DNA of 64,000 bases from Cyanobacteria bacterium OH_PDB_230 (GTDB lineage Bacteria; Cyanobacteriota; Vampirovibrionia; Gastranaerophilales; Gastranaerophilaceae): assembly GCA_023421795.1 (NCBI GenBank), contig JAEZSO010000003.1, forward strand, positions 489,554 through 553,553. Reading direction: 5' to 3'. The translations under genes and the position numbers were made by a program. Every line of letters starts with the position of its first letter. Within the stretch, counting starts at the first letter, position 1. Below the pieces are notes generated by a model. It was not told the origin of the DNA, made no database searches, and saw nothing but the letters and a program-made list of their open reading frames with translations. Of this stretch, positions 62,172-64,000 are shown in pieces.

Positions 62172-62981
62172 TTATTCAATATTCTTAGAAACTGTACTTT
62201 CAAATAATATTTTATAGCTATATTCAACAACAGGTTTGGACCTAAGATCAGACTGTATGTATTGTTTTCTCTTAACAAAATATGAAATAAGCATTTTTAA
62301 TGTAAAAACAGCTTGAGAAACTAATCTTACATTGGAAACCTGACCATCTTCACGCCAAGAAACAGGGAAAAACTTTATTGAATGCTTATAAAAATGAGAA
62401 GCAAAAAGCATGCTACAGTTAAAAGTTAAACTATCAGGGAAATTAATATAAAATTTATCTTTTAAAATTTTTACATTATAAATATTCAACCCCGAACCAA
62501 GATCAAAAATTTTCTTAAATAAAATCAAAGAAAAAATAGAATTAAAGATAATATTCCCGAAAGTCCTGAATTTAGAATACCCTATGAGTGTTGAACCCGG
62601 CATGAATCTAGCTCCCAGCAAACAATCATAAGAAGTATAAGACCTATCTTTTATTAAGGGTATTAAATCTGAAATACTTGCCTGATCGTCACCATGTAAG
62701 ACGATAACGTAGTCAAAACCATTCTCAATCGCATAGTTGAAAGCAACTTTGTGTGAGCCGCCTAGATTGTAATTTTCATTGTTTTCTATTAATTTTAAGG
62801 GTAAAGAAGGATTTTCTTTTGCAAAATCGATAACTGTTTGCTGGGTTAAATCATCACTTTTATTATCAACAACAAGGATCTCGGAAATATAATCAATTAC
62901 GTCTTTATCAAATTGGCTTAGAACCTTTTTGATTTGATTTTCACAATTATAACAGGGAATAAATAATAAAATTTTATCCAT
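62172..62981 (-). CDS. Family 2 glycosyltransferase
   Basis: 269 residues from the ATG at 62981. A longer frame would run back through tRNA-Pro and is rejected. GT-A fold: IPCYNCENQIKKV at the start, VVDNKSDD near 38, VLHGDDQ near 95 for the metal/nucleotide site, and GARFMPGS near 125. No C-terminal membrane helices, unlike many polyprenyl-phosphate sugar transferases it otherwise resembles. It sits upstream of the GT-C-like membrane protein, which fits lipid-linked sugar delivery. Confidence 0.88.
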   Translation of the reverse strand: MDKILLFIPCYNCENQIKKVLSQFDKDVIDYISEILVVDNKSDDLTQQTVIDFAKENPSLPLKLIENNENYNLGGSHKVAFNYAIENGFDYVIVLHGDDQASISDLIPLIKDRSYTSYDCLLGARFMPGSTLIGYSKFRTFGNIIFNSIFSLILFKKIFDLGSGLNIYNVKILKDKFYINFPDSLTFNCSMLFASHFYKHSIKFFPVSWREDGQVSNVRLVSQAVFTLKMLISYFVKRKQYIQSDLRSKPVVEYSYKILFESTVSKNIE

Positions 62982-63010
62982 GGCTGCTTTCTGTACAGAT
63001 ATAAAAAAAT

Positions 63011-63084
<74 letters not shown>

Positions 63085-63092
63085 ATATTTAC

Positions 63093-63121
63093 ATAATAGA
63101 CAAAAATGAAAGCTTTTTCAA
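63093..63121 (-). promoter_or_regulatory. Sigma-70-type promoter of tRNA-Pro
   Basis: On the minus strand: TTGAAA (63116-63121), a 17-bp spacer, and TATTAT (63093-63098), 8 bp before the tRNA 5' end. Confidence 0.75.
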
Positions 63122-63165
63122 GACTTTATACTATTTCTGTATGTTTACTTTAATTTAAAAAATAT

Positions 63166-63171
63166 TATTAT
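63166..63171 (+). promoter_or_regulatory. -10 box 6 nt before a start codon
   Basis: TATTAT, six bases, then the ATG at 63178; no Shine-Dalgarno. An overlapping TATTAT at 63163 is an alternative register. Same geometry as at folP, the TPR gene and miaB. Confidence 0.35.
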
Positions 63172-63177
63172 AGAAAT

Positions 63178-63768
63178 ATGAGAATAATTTTTATTTTACT
63201 GTTATTAATAATCTTTTCACCGATATGTCTTGCTGATGACTCAGATGCAGTTGGAGGGTGGGATACTTATGGTAAGGATATCGACAAAGCTTTTACAAAC
63301 ACAAAACCTGTAACTAAAGAACTTTTTGACAAAACTATCCAAGACATCAAAGCAAGAAAAAATAAAAAAAAGAAAAAAAACGAAATAACACCTTTATCAC
63401 CTATTCCATTTAAAGAAGATACTTATGATCAAAACGAAATGCAGTCTCTATACAAAAAAATGGATCATACCCCTACTATAATGATTCCTACAGACTCAAT
63501 CGCCGACAATGGCGCTATACTTCATGCCGGATATTACAAACTATCCAATCAAAAAGGCGCTGGCAATAAGTATTATCTTGTATTCAGCCAAGGAAATTCA
63601 ACCATAGCAAGAAATGAAGCCAATCAAACAGAAGAGGATTACAACCAAAAAGATATTAACTTTGTTGATGTAATCCCGATTTCTGATAAATATTTAAAAA
63701 TAATATATGGAACAATTGATTTAAACCTTGAAACTTTTTTAGAAATAAAATCTCTGAAGTCTAAATAA
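63178..63768 (+). CDS. Secreted hypothetical protein, GYY type
   Basis: 196 residues with a signal peptide ending at about ICLA (18). A basic run (KNKKKKKN, near 58-66) is followed by a beta-rich domain with AGYYKLSNQK, KYYLVFSQG, then a VIPISDKYLKIIYG end. The order and spacing of GYY, K-x-YYLVF and IIxxxYG resemble the protein at 25640-26203. No family recognised. Confidence 0.68.
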   Translation: MRIIFILLLLIIFSPICLADDSDAVGGWDTYGKDIDKAFTNTKPVTKELFDKTIQDIKARKNKKKKKNEITPLSPIPFKEDTYDQNEMQSLYKKMDHTPTIMIPTDSIADNGAILHAGYYKLSNQKGAGNKYYLVFSQGNSTIARNEANQTEEDYNQKDINFVDVIPISDKYLKIIYGTIDLNLETFLEIKSLKSK

Positions 63769-63769
63769 T

Positions 63770-64000
63770 TTATTTTTTCATTTCATAAAGAGATTTAAGC
63801 TCTTTTTGGAAAGGTGAAAGATTTCTGAGTTTAGCAATTACATCTGGAAGGACGCTTAAAGTATAATCTATATCTTCTTCTGTAGTAAATCTGCTTAAAC
63901 TGAATCTTATACTTCCATGGAGCGCAGTAAAAGGTATTCCCATTGCTTTTAACACATGACTAGCATCCAAACTTCCACTGGTACAAGCACTACCTGAGCT
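63770..64000 (-). CDS. Cysteine desulfurase, C-terminal part (runs off window)
   Basis: The frame is open from the right window edge to a stop at 63770. The first visible residues are SSGSACTSG with the active-site cysteine (codon at 63983-63985), then LDASHVLKAMG and RFSLSRFTTEEDID, the IscS/NifS class I pattern. PLP enzyme taking sulfur from cysteine for Fe-S clusters and thio-tRNA. An iscS versus nifS label cannot be assigned from this piece; the N-terminal part lies outside. Confidence 0.92.
   Translation of the reverse strand, partial: SSGSACTSGSLDASHVLKAMGIPFTALHGSIRFSLSRFTTEEDIDYTLSVLPDVIAKLRNLSPFQKELKSLYEMKK

Overview
This looks like a chromosomal segment of an uncultured, AT-rich, Gram-negative-type bacterium of the Melainabacteria/Vampirovibrionia lineage (order Gastranaerophilales), the non-photosynthetic sisters of Cyanobacteria. 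That placement is inferred, not searched. The support is: a Ycf23/DUF561 TIM-barrel gene otherwise known from cyanobacteria and plastids; a cyanobacterial-type 'DNA recombination-mediator protein A'; a lysA-cdaA gene pair; an LPS Kdo transferase next to secA; the rpsF-ssb-rpsR operon; and several small proteins with a short N-terminal [SN]-F-[KR] tag that I associate with gut Gastranaerophilales. The code is standard and the genes are tightly packed, with frequent 1-12 bp overlaps on both strands. No transposase, CRISPR array, prophage or rRNA operon is visible.

Layout. 1-5.4 kb: a truncated tagged gene, dedA, a small ORF, a TPR protein, a YkgJ-type Cys-cluster protein, folP with a long N-terminal extension, ribosomal protein L25, and a tagged membrane protein ending in an EF-hand-like loop. 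5.4-11.6 kb: mscS, secA-waaA, rpsF-ssb-rpsR. 11.6-16.1 kb: GtrA, secreted hypotheticals, a family-3 solute-binding lipoprotein, a helical-repeat protein, and a TPR protein. 16.1-25.6 kb: bioB-ruvA-glgA, a SNF2 helicase, uvrC, and a radical SAM protein. 25.6-35.9 kb: lysA-cdaA-eda-gcvPB facing aroE-topA-dprA, then a tagged small ORF and an orphan NarL-type regulator. 36-45.7 kb: MnmC-like methyltransferase, FAD oxidoreductase, DprA-like protein, pcrA, rRNA/tRNA methyltransferase-aminopeptidase P-parvulin, miaB. 45.7-52.7 kb: nfeD-SPFH, a peptide-binding lipoprotein, an OLD-type TOPRIM protein, Ycf23, a tagged membrane protein, pdxJ. 52.7-54 kb: tRNA-Asn followed by a roughly 1.1 kb islet bounded by imperfect copies of the tRNA 3' end and its terminator. 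54-60.5 kb: two CoA-transferase subunits, a tagged membrane protein, a tagged sugar-nucleotidyltransferase-like protein, tRNA-Val, SulP, lrgAB. 60.5-64 kb: a polytopic membrane protein and GT2 glycosyltransferase, tRNA-Pro, a secreted protein, and the C-terminus of a cysteine desulfurase with its active-site cysteine.

Most of the window is housekeeping: translation, secretion, DNA repair and uptake, cofactor biosynthesis, and c-di-AMP synthesis. The least explained material is the family of N-terminally tagged proteins, especially the nucleotidyltransferase-like member at 56232-57659 and the EF-hand member at 4721-5326. Next come the tRNA-Asn islet with a pilin-head-like motif, a set of genes whose -10 box sits 6-7 nt from the start codon with no Shine-Dalgarno (candidate leaderless mRNAs), and two secreted proteins 37 kb apart that look like distant paralogues.
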